Shown here piece after piece: positions 47,799 to 56,074 of a stretch of DNA of 64,000 bases; positions within the stretch are counted from its first letter, which is position 1, and each line of letters begins with the position of its first letter. The DNA comes from Macrococcoides animalis (GTDB taxonomy: Bacteria; Bacillota; Bacilli; Staphylococcales; Staphylococcaceae). Location of the stretch: contig NZ_CP179727.1 of assembly GCF_047425875.1 (NCBI RefSeq), positions 2,046,001 through 2,110,000 on the forward strand, given 5' to 3'. Made by a program: the position numbers and the translations under genes. The notes beneath the pieces were generated by a model. It searched no databases. It had not been told where the DNA came from and worked only from the letters and a program-made list of their open reading frames with translations.

Positions 47799-49535
47799 AT
47801 GTTAGACGTTTTATTTAAATTAGGTTGGTTCTTTAAACAGGAGAAAAAGAGATATATATTTGCGGTTGTATTACTCCTTTGTGCGAATGTAACTGAAATT
47901 ATCCCGCCGTGGTTAATTGGTAAGACAATTGATTTTGTGAATTTAAAGTCTTTATCAGAAGATAAGTTTAACTGGATACTGATTGTATTTTTAGTGACAC
48001 TTATTTTGAGCTATTTAATTAACTATTTATGGCGTTATTTATTATTTAATGGTTCTCAAATATTAGAGAGTATGATGCGTAAGAAGATTATGGCGAAGTT
48101 TTTAACGATGAGCCCAAGTTTTTATGAGAAGAATCGAACTGGAGATTTAATGGCTAAAGCCACAAATGATTTAAGTGCAATTCGCCAAACAGTTGGTTTT
48201 GGTATATTAACGCTTATTGATAGTACAACATATATGATTACTATTATTGCAACAATGGCGATAGCAATATCATGGAAACTAACGCTAGCAGCATTAATTC
48301 CATTACCGTTTTTAGCATATATCGAACAACGTTTAGGGAAAATGATTCATGAGCGTTATACAGTAAGTCAAGATGCATTTGGTGATATGAATGATAGTGT
48401 TTTAGAATCGATAGAAGGTGTGCGCGTCACTCGAGCTTTTGCGCAGGAAGATCAACTTGATATTCATTTTAAACATATGACAACAGATGTCGTAAATAAG
48501 TTTATACATGTTGAAAAGTTAGATGCATTATTTAAACCGATCACGATTATCGTAACTTCTTTAAGCTTCATGATTGGTTTAGGTTATGGAAGTTATTTAG
48601 TCAATCAAGGCGAAATTACAGTAGGTGAATTAATTGCCTTTAATGTATATTTAAATATGCTTGTTTGGCCAATGTTTGCAATTGGTTTATTATTTAATAT
48701 TATGCAGCGAGGTAATGCATCTTTAGACCGTGTAATGGATACGTTAAACGCCGAAGACGTCATGCAAGATCCAGTTGATACCCACGTACCAAAAGATCAT
48801 CATGTGGCATTTGATGCTGTTACATTTAAATACCCATCGAGTGAAGAGGAGAATTTAAAAGATATTTCAATAGAGATTAAAGTTGGCGAAACACTGGGTA
48901 TCGTTGGGCCGACTGGTAGCGGTAAAACAACTTTAATTAAGCAAATCTTAAAAGAATACCCTATGGGACATGGAAATATTAAGATTGGTGAATTAAGTGT
49001 GAAAGATTTATCGAAAGCTGAAGTAAGAAATAAAATTGGTTACGTGTCACAAGAAAATATTCTGTTCTCAAGAAGCGTCAAAGAAAATATCAAGTTTGGT
49101 AAACAAGATGCTACAGATGACGAAATTAAAGAGTCGATTCGATTAGCAAACTTTACCAAAGACGTAGAGAGATTACCTCAAGGTTTAGAAACATTAGTCG
49201 GAGAGAAAGGTATTGCTATCTCAGGTGGCCAAAAACAACGTATTTCAATTGCGCGCGCAATGATTAAAAATCCTGATATATTAATATTAGATGATTCACT
49301 AAGCGCAGTTGACGCAAAAACAGAAACAGCAATCATTGATAATATTCAAAAGTCTCGTCGTGGAAAAACAACTATTATATCAACACATAGATTATCTGCA
49401 GTGCAACATGCTGACATAATCGTCGTGTTAGATCGTGGAGAAATTGTTGAGCGTGGTACACATGACGCACTGATACAACAAGCAGGATGGTACAAGTCAC
49501 AATTTGAACGTCAACAGTTAGGAGGTGTTTCTTAA
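47799..49535 (+). CDS. ABC exporter half-transporter with degenerate ATP site (BmrC/YheI-like)
   Basis: The 578-residue half-transporter has a six-helix membrane domain (about 1-320) fused to an ATPase domain. Walker A is G-P-T-G-S-G-K-T-T and the signature is I-S-G-G-Q. Walker B ends in L-L-D-D-S rather than L-D-E, so the catalytic glutamate is an aspartate. That marks the degenerate partner in heterodimeric multidrug exporters such as BmrCD, LmrCD and TM287/288. The next gene supplies the canonical partner. I start at ATG 47799, eight bases after AAAGGAG. Expression is probably gated by the leader and terminator upstream. Confidence 0.9.
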   Translation: MLDVLFKLGWFFKQEKKRYIFAVVLLLCANVTEIIPPWLIGKTIDFVNLKSLSEDKFNWILIVFLVTLILSYLINYLWRYLLFNGSQILESMMRKKIMAKFLTMSPSFYEKNRTGDLMAKATNDLSAIRQTVGFGILTLIDSTTYMITIIATMAIAISWKLTLAALIPLPFLAYIEQRLGKMIHERYTVSQDAFGDMNDSVLESIEGVRVTRAFAQEDQLDIHFKHMTTDVVNKFIHVEKLDALFKPITIIVTSLSFMIGLGYGSYLVNQGEITVGELIAFNVYLNMLVWPMFAIGLLFNIMQRGNASLDRVMDTLNAEDVMQDPVDTHVPKDHHVAFDAVTFKYPSSEEENLKDISIEIKVGETLGIVGPTGSGKTTLIKQILKEYPMGHGNIKIGELSVKDLSKAEVRNKIGYVSQENILFSRSVKENIKFGKQDATDDEIKESIRLANFTKDVERLPQGLETLVGEKGIAISGGQKQRISIARAMIKNPDILILDDSLSAVDAKTETAIIDNIQKSRRGKTTIISTHRLSAVQHADIIVVLDRGEIVERGTHDALIQQAGWYKSQFERQQLGGVS

Positions 49536-51278
49536 ATGTCGACAACGAAACGTTTATATTTAGAAGCGAAAAAAGAAAGTACATTGTTTATCATAGGATT
49601 TATTATTTTATTCTTTTCTGTGATTATGGAATTGATAGGACCTGTTATTGGCATGTATATAATTGATCACTATATTAAAACTGCGAGTGAAGGTACTATT
49701 AATATGACGCCAATATTTTTACTGTTAGCCGTGTATTTCTTAATTGCAATTATATATGCAGTATTGAGTTATTATCAGACAATTTATTTTCAAACAGCAG
49801 GTTCAAATGTAATTAAGCATTTAAGAACAAATTTATTCAGTCATATTCAAAAATTACCAATCAAATTTTTTGATAATTTACCAGCGGGTAAAGTAGTAGC
49901 GCGTATTACAAATGATACACAGACGATTTTAGAATTATTTACCATGATGTTACCTACTTATATAGCAGGAATTACTAACATTGTCGGTATCATCGCAGTT
50001 ATTTTTTACTTTAATATGAAAGTTGGACTCCTTGCATTAATCGTAGTACCCCTTTTATTTGGTTGGTTATTAATTTATAGAAAGATAAGTGATCAATATA
50101 ATAACGTTGTTCGTGAACGTAATAGTGATATGAATGCGATGTTAAATGAATCTATTAATGGAATGACAATTATTCAAGCCTTTAACCAAGAAGAAAAGAT
50201 TCAAAGAGAGTTTAATGAATTGAATGATGAATATTTAAAGAATTATAGTAAAATTATTCAACTCGACTCTTTAACAAGCCATAACTTAATGGGAACGATT
50301 CGTTCGTTCGTATTTTTAGTTATGATTTATATCTTTGGACAATCTTTTTTAAGTGATGAAGCAACTTTAACAGCAGGTATGATGTATATTTTAGTAGATT
50401 ATTTAACGCGTTTATTTAATCCAATGTTTAATATGGTGAACCAGTTAAGTGTATTAGAACAAGCGCGAGTTTCAAGTAATCGTGTATTTGAAATGATGGA
50501 TGAAGAAACTGAAATACAAGAAGATAATATGCTAGATAATTGTTTAGGGCATGTTAAATTTGATGATGTGTCGTTTGGTTATGACCCAGACGAGCTCGTG
50601 TTAAAACACATCAATATTGATGCCTTGCCAGGAGAAACAATTGGATTAGTTGGTCACACAGGCTCTGGAAAAAGTTCGATTATGAATTTATTGTTTCGAT
50701 TTTATGATCCTACGACGGGTCGCGTAACAATTGATGGGGTGGATACTACAACTGTTACTAAACAATCAATGCGTAAGCATATGGGTATAGTATTACAAGA
50801 CCCTTACTTATATTCAGGTACAATACTTTCTAATATTACTTTAAATGATCCTCGTATTTCTCGTAAAATGGCTGTTGATGCACTTGAACGTGTAGGTGGA
50901 TTCAGAGTACTGCAATCCCTAGAAAAAGGGATTGATACGGAAGTTGTTGAAAGAGGGTCTACACTATCAAGTGGCCAACGTCAGTTGATATCATTTGCGA
51001 GAGCATTAGCGTTTAATCCCAAAATATTAATTTTAGATGAAGCAACAGCAAGTATAGATAGTGAAACTGAAGCAGTTATTCAACAAGCAATGGATGTTCT
51101 TAAAGAAGGACGTACAACTTTCATTATTGCTCATCGATTATCCACTATTAAACATGCCGATGAAATTATCGTCTTAGATAAGGGTGAAATCATAGAACGT
51201 GGTACACATGATGTATTAGTACGCCAAGGTGATGTATATGCTAAAATGTATGCATTACAGTCAGGCGTTAAATCATAG
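49536..51278 (+). CDS. ABC exporter half-transporter with canonical ATP site (BmrD/YheH-like)
   Basis: The 580-residue half-transporter starts directly after the previous stop codon, with GGAGGTG upstream. It has six membrane helices and an ATPase with Walker A G-H-T-G-S-G-K-S-S and Walker B I-L-D-E-A-T carrying the catalytic glutamate. Its signature is L-S-S-G-Q instead of L-S-G-G-Q. Because signatures act on the partner's site, this altered one completes the degenerate site of the first protein, while the intact I-S-G-G-Q completes this one. The pair therefore fits an asymmetric drug or lipid exporter. Confidence 0.92.
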   Translation: MSTTKRLYLEAKKESTLFIIGFIILFFSVIMELIGPVIGMYIIDHYIKTASEGTINMTPIFLLLAVYFLIAIIYAVLSYYQTIYFQTAGSNVIKHLRTNLFSHIQKLPIKFFDNLPAGKVVARITNDTQTILELFTMMLPTYIAGITNIVGIIAVIFYFNMKVGLLALIVVPLLFGWLLIYRKISDQYNNVVRERNSDMNAMLNESINGMTIIQAFNQEEKIQREFNELNDEYLKNYSKIIQLDSLTSHNLMGTIRSFVFLVMIYIFGQSFLSDEATLTAGMMYILVDYLTRLFNPMFNMVNQLSVLEQARVSSNRVFEMMDEETEIQEDNMLDNCLGHVKFDDVSFGYDPDELVLKHINIDALPGETIGLVGHTGSGKSSIMNLLFRFYDPTTGRVTIDGVDTTTVTKQSMRKHMGIVLQDPYLYSGTILSNITLNDPRISRKMAVDALERVGGFRVLQSLEKGIDTEVVERGSTLSSGQRQLISFARALAFNPKILILDEATASIDSETEAVIQQAMDVLKEGRTTFIIAHRLSTIKHADEIIVLDKGEIIERGTHDVLVRQGDVYAKMYALQSGVKS

Positions 51279-51288
51279 AGGTGTGTAT

Positions 51289-51789
51289 ATGTATAAAGTT
51301 GAAATTATGAATAAACCGACAGCTGAAATTATTAGTAAATGGGATTTCGGAAAAGATTATTCTTTCTATAACATAGAAGAAGATCCATTTGTAATTGAGA
51401 CGTTTCTAAATGGACATTATTATATCGTGTATTTTAATGATGAAATTTTCGGATTCTTTTGTGATGGTGAAAGTGCGCGTATGAATGAAAATTATGAACT
51501 GAAAGATGAAGTAATAGATATTGGATTTGCACTCAATCCAATGTTTATTGGAAGAGGATTAGGAGTAGAGTTGTTAAAAATCATATTTGATTACTATCAT
51601 GAGTACAAGATATTTCGCTTAACCGTTGCAGACTTTAATCAGAGAGCGATAAGACTATATAAGAAAATCGGCTTTCAATTTGAACGTTCATATACCGAAA
51701 TGATTGATGGTCAACTGATGCAATTTAACATTATGATATTGAATCAACCCCAAGACCGATGTAATCTACATAAATCATCGGTAAAATAG
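51289..51789 (+). CDS. GNAT-family N-acetyltransferase
   Basis: The 166-residue acetyltransferase has the acetyl-CoA loop G-R-G-L-G (in M-F-I-G-R-G-L-G-V-E-L-L). The following N-Q-R-A-I-R-L-Y-K-K-I-G-F is typical of the RimI-like fold end. Substrates could be a protein N-terminus, an amine or an antibiotic; sequence does not decide. GAGGTG precedes ATG 51289. It lies ten bases after the exporter genes, so it may act in the same resistance or detoxification response, but this is only positional. Confidence 0.82.
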   Translation: MYKVEIMNKPTAEIISKWDFGKDYSFYNIEEDPFVIETFLNGHYYIVYFNDEIFGFFCDGESARMNENYELKDEVIDIGFALNPMFIGRGLGVELLKIIFDYYHEYKIFRLTVADFNQRAIRLYKKIGFQFERSYTEMIDGQLMQFNIMILNQPQDRCNLHKSSVK

Positions 51790-51810
51790 TCTTTGAAAGT
51801 AGGGGATTCA

Positions 51811-52230
51811 ATGTTTAAATTAATTAGAAGATTGATTAAACTTAGTTTATTTGCAGTAATTGCAATCATGATATATTACGTATTTCAGACCAACCCAATG
51901 AACAGAGAAGCACAAAATGCAATGCAGGAAGTGCCGGTTCAAAATGCAAGTTCTTTTACATTAGAAGATAATGCTTTGTTTAGAAATATTCCATTATCTC
52001 AGGTGAAAAATGCGTTCAATTTTATGGATAAACAAGAATTCATGGATGTATCAGGATTGTCATTATTGGGTTTTAACGATGAATACTTGATTGGTAAGCG
52101 TGGTAATGATTATATCATGTACCATTTTGGAGAAAGTAAAGTTTCCGTATTTGAAAATGAAAATGATTTAAATCAAGCAATGGTTGAACGTAATCAATCT
52201 ATTCAAATGAAAGATAAAACTCAATATTAG
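51811..52230 (+). CDS. single-pass membrane protein of unknown function
   Basis: The 139-residue product has a basic N-terminus (F-K-L-I-R-R-L-I-K), one membrane helix (about 12-29) and a soluble outside domain of about 110 residues without cysteines. It resembles a small staphylococcal protein family annotated as a DUF, possibly DUF4930; I cannot confirm that. The ATG at 51811 with AGTAGGGGA upstream is preferred over an in-frame TTG at 51793. It closes the exporter operon before a terminator. Confidence 0.6.
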   Translation: MFKLIRRLIKLSLFAVIAIMIYYVFQTNPMNREAQNAMQEVPVQNASSFTLEDNALFRNIPLSQVKNAFNFMDKQEFMDVSGLSLLGFNDEYLIGKRGNDYIMYHFGESKVSVFENENDLNQAMVERNQSIQMKDKTQY

Positions 52231-52235
52231 TTAAT

Positions 52236-52275
52236 AAGCCGAGAATACAAAGATAATTTTCTCGGCTTTATTTTG
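52236..52275 (+). terminator. Rho-independent terminator of the exporter operon
   Basis: AAGCCGAGAA (52236-52245) pairs perfectly with TTCTCGGCTT (52259-52268), followed by a T-rich run. Confidence 0.88.
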
Positions 52276-52300
52276 TTTTTTAAACTATTTTGTTTATAAT
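52273..52300 (+). promoter_or_regulatory. candidate promoter of nagZ
   Basis: TTGTTT (52273-52278), a 16-bp spacer and TATAAT (52295-52300) lie 38 bases before the nagZ-like gene. Confidence 0.5.
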
Positions 52301-52338
52301 TAATACGGTAAATATGAAAAAGTATTGGATGTGTTCTA

Positions 52339-53484
52339 TTGTTTTATTATAAGAAATGTATCAGTGTTCTCATACTCTGTATGATTTGTTTTGTTTTTTC
52401 TGGTTGTAATCAGCAATACAACGTAGAACAATCAAAAGCAACATTTAAATTAAAACCATTGAAAGAAGTTTCAATGATATCGTATTTAACAAGCAAAATG
52501 ACATTAGAGGAGAAGATTGCACAACACTTTATATTAGGTTTTCATGGAACAAATTATAACGATACATTAGTTGAATATAATCGCTTGAAAATCGGTGGTG
52601 TTATATTATTTTCGCGCAATATACATAATGCAAGTCAAACTAAAATGTTGAATGAGGCAATCATGCAAGACCAACAAGGGATACCAATGTTTATCGCTGT
52701 GGATCAAGAGGGTGGTCGAGTCAACCGTTTCCCAAAAGAGGTTGCCAATATTGAACCTGCGTATCAAATACGCAGTAGCGGTGATCCAATGCTTGCTTAT
52801 GATAAAGGAGAATATATCGGCAGACAGTTAAAGCAATTAAGTTTTAATGTTGATTTCGCACCGTCATTAGATATATGGAGTAATCCAAGTAATAAAGTAA
52901 TTGGTGATCGTAGTTTTGGTACGAATTATCATGATGTGATTAAATATGGCCTACCATTTAATAGAGGTATTAATGATCAAAATATAATTACGAGTGCGAA
53001 ACATTTCCCTGGTCATGGAGATACCATTGTTGATAGTCATGAATCATTACCTGTTAGTACGCTTAATAAAGAACGATTATGGAGTAATGAATTACAACCT
53101 TTTAAAGCAGCGATTCAAGATGAAATTGATATGATTATGGTAAGCCATATTCTTTTTCCTGAAATCGATGGAGTATATCCCAGTTCTATGAGTAAAAAGA
53201 TGATTAACGACATTTTAGTGCATCAATTAGGTTATGATGGTGTAATTGTGACTGATGATTTAGCAATGGGGGCTATCGTTAATAGTTATACTCGAGAACA
53301 AGCGTTAATTAATGCTATTAATGCTGGAGAAACGATGTTATTAATAGGATCTGATATTGGAGATATTAGATATCAAATACAATTTTTAAAATCACAAGTT
53401 GAATCTGGGAAGTTAGATAGGAAAATTATTGATAAAAATGTACAAAAAATTCTCAAGTTAAAGCAAAAATATGGTATCGTATAA
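52339..53484 (+). CDS. nagZ: beta-N-acetylhexosaminidase lipoprotein (GH3, NagZ type)
   Basis: The 381-residue protein begins with a lipoprotein signal: basic Y-Y-K-K, a hydrophobic core and the lipobox F-S-G-C, so it is lipid-anchored outside the membrane. The glycoside hydrolase family 3 domain has the NagZ signature K-H-F-P-G-H-G-D-T-x-x-D-S-H with its catalytic His-Asp pair. The nucleophile aspartate is in V-T-D-D-L-A-M-G. It would remove N-acetylglucosamine from cell-wall fragments in muropeptide recycling. The likely start is TTG 52339, since the signal peptide needs these codons, although the ribosome binding site is weak. Confidence 0.85.
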   Translation: MFYYKKCISVLILCMICFVFSGCNQQYNVEQSKATFKLKPLKEVSMISYLTSKMTLEEKIAQHFILGFHGTNYNDTLVEYNRLKIGGVILFSRNIHNASQTKMLNEAIMQDQQGIPMFIAVDQEGGRVNRFPKEVANIEPAYQIRSSGDPMLAYDKGEYIGRQLKQLSFNVDFAPSLDIWSNPSNKVIGDRSFGTNYHDVIKYGLPFNRGINDQNIITSAKHFPGHGDTIVDSHESLPVSTLNKERLWSNELQPFKAAIQDEIDMIMVSHILFPEIDGVYPSSMSKKMINDILVHQLGYDGVIVTDDLAMGAIVNSYTREQALINAINAGETMLLIGSDIGDIRYQIQFLKSQVESGKLDRKIIDKNVQKILKLKQKYGIV

Positions 53485-53516
53485 TATATTAAAGTAATTT
53501 TAATGAGGTGTTGAGT

Positions 53517-54377
53517 TTGCCCAATTTTTATAAAAGAAATAAATTAGTATTTTTTCTTTTTGGTTTAATTATATTCATGGTTTTAGTTGGATTCTCGTTA
53601 AGAGAAAGAGAAACAACGTCTGTTGAATCGTTTGTTGGAGATACTACAGCAATGGGTCAACGCATCGTTTCTTACCCCGCTATGTTTATTACTGGGAACT
53701 TTAGTAATTTAATTAATATGTGGGATGCTAATGAAGAGAATAAAAAATTAAAAGAAAAGTTAAAAGGATTTGCCCAAGTTGAAGCGGACAATTATCGTCT
53801 GGAAAAAGAGAATCAAGAACTACGTACAGCATTAAAAGTAGATAGCATTGCACAATATGATCCTGTTGTAACAACTATAATTGCTAGAAACCAAGATCAA
53901 TGGATGAATACTTTTATTGTGAATAAAGGGAAATCATCAGGTATACGTGAACATATGGCCGTATTAACTACAGAAGGATTAGTTGGCCGCATTAAAAAAG
54001 TGAACAGTTATTCTTCGCAAGTCGAACTGATTACTTCAAGTATAAAATCTAGTAAGATTAGTGTTACTTTGCAACAAGAAGGTCAAGATATTTTTGGTAT
54101 GATTGATCACTTTGATGAGAGCAAAAACTTGCTTGTATTATCGGATATTAATAACAATGTAAAAGTGAAATTAGGAACTAAAGTTGTAACGAGTGGTTTA
54201 GGTGGACAATTCCCTAAAGGAATATTAATTGGAGAAGTTAAGAAAGTAGAAAATGACGAGTTCGGTTTAAGTCAAATCGCTTATGTTGAAACACAAGCAG
54301 ATATCAATGAAGTTACTCATGTATATGTTGCTAAGAAAAGCCCGAAAGTGATTTCGCTTGAAGGAAGTGGAGAATAA
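53517..54377 (+). CDS. mreC: rod shape-determining protein MreC
   Basis: The 286-residue protein has a short cytoplasmic start, one membrane helix (L-V-F-F-L-F-G-L-I-I-F), a coiled coil (about 65-105, E-E-N-K-K-L-K-E-K) and two beta-barrel domains outside the cell. In cocci MreC and MreD remain without MreB and their role is unclear. I start at TTG 53517, six bases after GAGGTG; a GTG at 53508 overlaps that site. mreD follows in a TAATG overlap. Confidence 0.9.
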   Translation: MPNFYKRNKLVFFLFGLIIFMVLVGFSLRERETTSVESFVGDTTAMGQRIVSYPAMFITGNFSNLINMWDANEENKKLKEKLKGFAQVEADNYRLEKENQELRTALKVDSIAQYDPVVTTIIARNQDQWMNTFIVNKGKSSGIREHMAVLTTEGLVGRIKKVNSYSSQVELITSSIKSSKISVTLQQEGQDIFGMIDHFDESKNLLVLSDINNNVKVKLGTKVVTSGLGGQFPKGILIGEVKKVENDEFGLSQIAYVETQADINEVTHVYVAKKSPKVISLEGSGE

Positions 54378-54880
54378 TGCAACTGGTGATTATGCCGCTT
54401 ATCGCACTTGTATTATTTTACATGGATTCACTCATTAATTCTATATGGCCAGTAACAATTTTAGGAACAGAATACTTTTTTAAATCTCATTTGTTATTAA
54501 TGTTTTTACTTATTATTACAGTATATAAGAACCCTAAAATTGCTTTAATTTTGGGTGTACTGTTTGGAGTCATTTCAGATGTCTACTTTGGTACGATTTA
54601 TGGAATATATTTATTTGGATTTATTATAGCCATATTGCTAATGGATCAATTATTTAAAGTATTTTATAAAGATTTAAAAATGATGATTGTACTTTTTTTA
54701 GGTTTCATACTAATTTTTGAGCATTTCTATTACCTTGTGTTAGCAATACTTGGTATTGCACATATTGGTTATTTTACATTCATATGGACACACGTATTAC
54801 CATCATTACTAATCAATTTTATATTAATCATTTTAGTATTTCCATTTATCTTAAGAATATTAGATAAGTATGTGAAATAA
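54377..54880 (+). CDS. mreD: rod shape-determining protein MreD
   Basis: The 167-residue membrane protein has about five helices, typical of MreD. It overlaps mreC by one base, so translation is coupled. MreC-MreD are conserved before the L21 operon in both Bacillus and Staphylococcus, here too. Apart from membrane helices and position there are few conserved residues to cite; G-V-I-S-D-V-Y-F-G-T-I-Y-G is the most typical MreD segment. Confidence 0.9.
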   Translation: MQLVIMPLIALVLFYMDSLINSIWPVTILGTEYFFKSHLLLMFLLIITVYKNPKIALILGVLFGVISDVYFGTIYGIYLFGFIIAILLMDQLFKVFYKDLKMMIVLFLGFILIFEHFYYLVLAILGIAHIGYFTFIWTHVLPSLLINFILIILVFPFILRILDKYVK

Positions 54881-54883
54881 ACA

Positions 54884-54912
54884 TTGACGTGGATTGCGTA
54901 AAATGATACTAT
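54884..54912 (+). promoter_or_regulatory. promoter of the L21 operon
   Basis: TTGACG (54884-54889), a 17-bp spacer and TACTAT (54907-54912) lie just upstream of the L21 leader. Confidence 0.8.
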
Positions 54913-54918
54913 ATTGAA

Positions 54919-55018
54919 GTTGAGTAGTTTCAGAAGGCTACATACAACCGCACAACTTTGGGTTCTAAGTGAGTAATCCACCTAAAGATGGCGTGACTTA
55001 AATAAAATAGGAGGTGCA
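54919..55018 (+). ncRNA. ribosomal protein L21 leader
   Basis: The 100 bases between promoter and rplU show the position and sequence character of the Firmicutes L21 leader, with conserved-looking AGAAGGCTAC and ACCTAAAGATGGCGTG segments. In such leaders L21 is thought to bind its own mRNA and limit its synthesis. Assignment is from context and memory of the family, not from a model search. Confidence 0.7.
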
Positions 55019-55021
55019 AGT

Positions 55022-55330
55022 ATGTTTGCAATTATTGAAACTGGTGGAAAACAATTAAAAGTTGAGCAAGGTCAAGAAATCTGGGTTGAAAAATTAGACG
55101 CAGAAGCTGGTTCAACGTTCACGTTTGATCAAGTATTAATGGTTGGTGGAGACTCAGTTAAAGTAGGTTCACCTGTAGTTGAAGGTGCTACTGTTACAGC
55201 GAAAGTTGAAAAACACGGTCGTGGTAAAAAAATCACTGTTTTCAAATACAAACCAAAAAAGAACTACAAACGTAAACAAGGTCATCGTCAACCTTATACT
55301 AAATTAGTTATTGAAGCGATTAATGCATAA
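55022..55330 (+). CDS. rplU: 50S ribosomal protein L21
   Basis: The 102-residue protein starts M-F-A-I-I-E-T-G-G-K-Q and ends in the basic signature K-P-K-K-N-Y-K-R-K-Q-G-H-R-Q, which binds 23S rRNA. AGGAGGTG precedes the ATG. It overlaps prp by one base. Confidence 0.98.
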   Translation: MFAIIETGGKQLKVEQGQEIWVEKLDAEAGSTFTFDQVLMVGGDSVKVGSPVVEGATVTAKVEKHGRGKKITVFKYKPKKNYKRKQGHRQPYTKLVIEAINA

Positions 55331-55650
55331 TGATTAATGTTACTATCTTAGTAAATGAAGAAGGTCAAGTGACTGAATTTACTATGGAAGGGCATGCAGA
55401 TAGTGCACCACATGGACAAGATCTTGTTTGTGCAGGTGCTTCAGCAATTGTCTTTGGTAGTATGAATGCAGTAATTGGTTTGACAGATGAACGACCGGAC
55501 ATTGATTATGAGGATGATGGTGGTTACTTTACTGCAAGAGTTGTAGACTTGAACAATAAAGAAGCACAATTGATTATTCAATCAATGCTCGTGTCATTAC
55601 AGACAATTGAAGCTGAATACGGACAATATATTAAACTAAACTATAAGTGA
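55330..55650 (+). CDS. prp: ribosomal processing cysteine protease Prp
   Basis: The 106-residue protease removes the N-terminal extension of L27 before ribosome assembly. The catalytic pair is at the same positions as in S. aureus Prp: H22 in E-G-H-A-D and C34 in D-L-V-C-A-G. It sits between rplU and rpmA, its substrate gene, ten bases before the latter. The family occurs only in bacteria whose L27 carries the extension, which is true here. Confidence 0.95.
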   Translation: MINVTILVNEEGQVTEFTMEGHADSAPHGQDLVCAGASAIVFGSMNAVIGLTDERPDIDYEDDGGYFTARVVDLNNKEAQLIIQSMLVSLQTIEAEYGQYIKLNYK

Positions 55651-55660
55651 GGTGTAACTC

Positions 55661-55945
55661 ATGTTAAAATTAAACTTACAATTCTTCGCATCGAAAAAAG
55701 GGGTAGGTTCTACACGCAACGGACGTGACTCTGAATCAAAACGTTTAGGTGCTAAACGTGCTGACGGTCAATTCGTAACAGGTGGTTCAATTTTATATCG
55801 TCAACGCGGTACTAAAATCTATCCAGGTGAAAACGTTGGACGTGGTGGCGATGATACTTTATTCGCTAAAATCGACGGTGTTGTTAAATTCGAACGTTTC
55901 GGACGCGACAAAAAGAAAGTTTCAGTATACGCTGAAGCAAAATAA
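55661..55945 (+). CDS. rpmA: 50S ribosomal protein L27 (with cleavable N-terminus)
   Basis: The 94-residue precursor begins M-L-K-L-N-L-Q-F-F followed by A-S-K-K-G-V-G-S-T. Prp cleaves after F-F to expose the tail that reaches the peptidyl transferase centre. The rest is standard L27 (S-K-R-L-G-A-K-R-A-D-G-Q, G-R-G-G-D-D-T-L-F-A). A GAGGTG site precedes the ATG and a terminator follows. Confidence 0.98.
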   Translation: MLKLNLQFFASKKGVGSTRNGRDSESKRLGAKRADGQFVTGGSILYRQRGTKIYPGENVGRGGDDTLFAKIDGVVKFERFGRDKKKVSVYAEAK

Positions 55946-55958
55946 TAAGATGATAGAG

Positions 55959-55992
55959 GGACTGAGACATAAACCATGTCTCAGTTCTTTTT
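55959..55992 (+). terminator. Rho-independent terminator of rplU-prp-rpmA
   Basis: GGACTGAGACAT (55959-55970) pairs with ATGTCTCAGTTC (55976-55987) with one wobble, followed by five T. The GGGACTGAGACAT arm resembles an intergenic hairpin repeat common in staphylococci and listeriae. Confidence 0.88.
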
Positions 55993-56074
55993 CTATGTCG
56001 ACAAGCTTCTATTATTATGTTCACGTCAGTCGTACAAATAGTATATAAATGTTATAATAATAAAAGGTGATATT

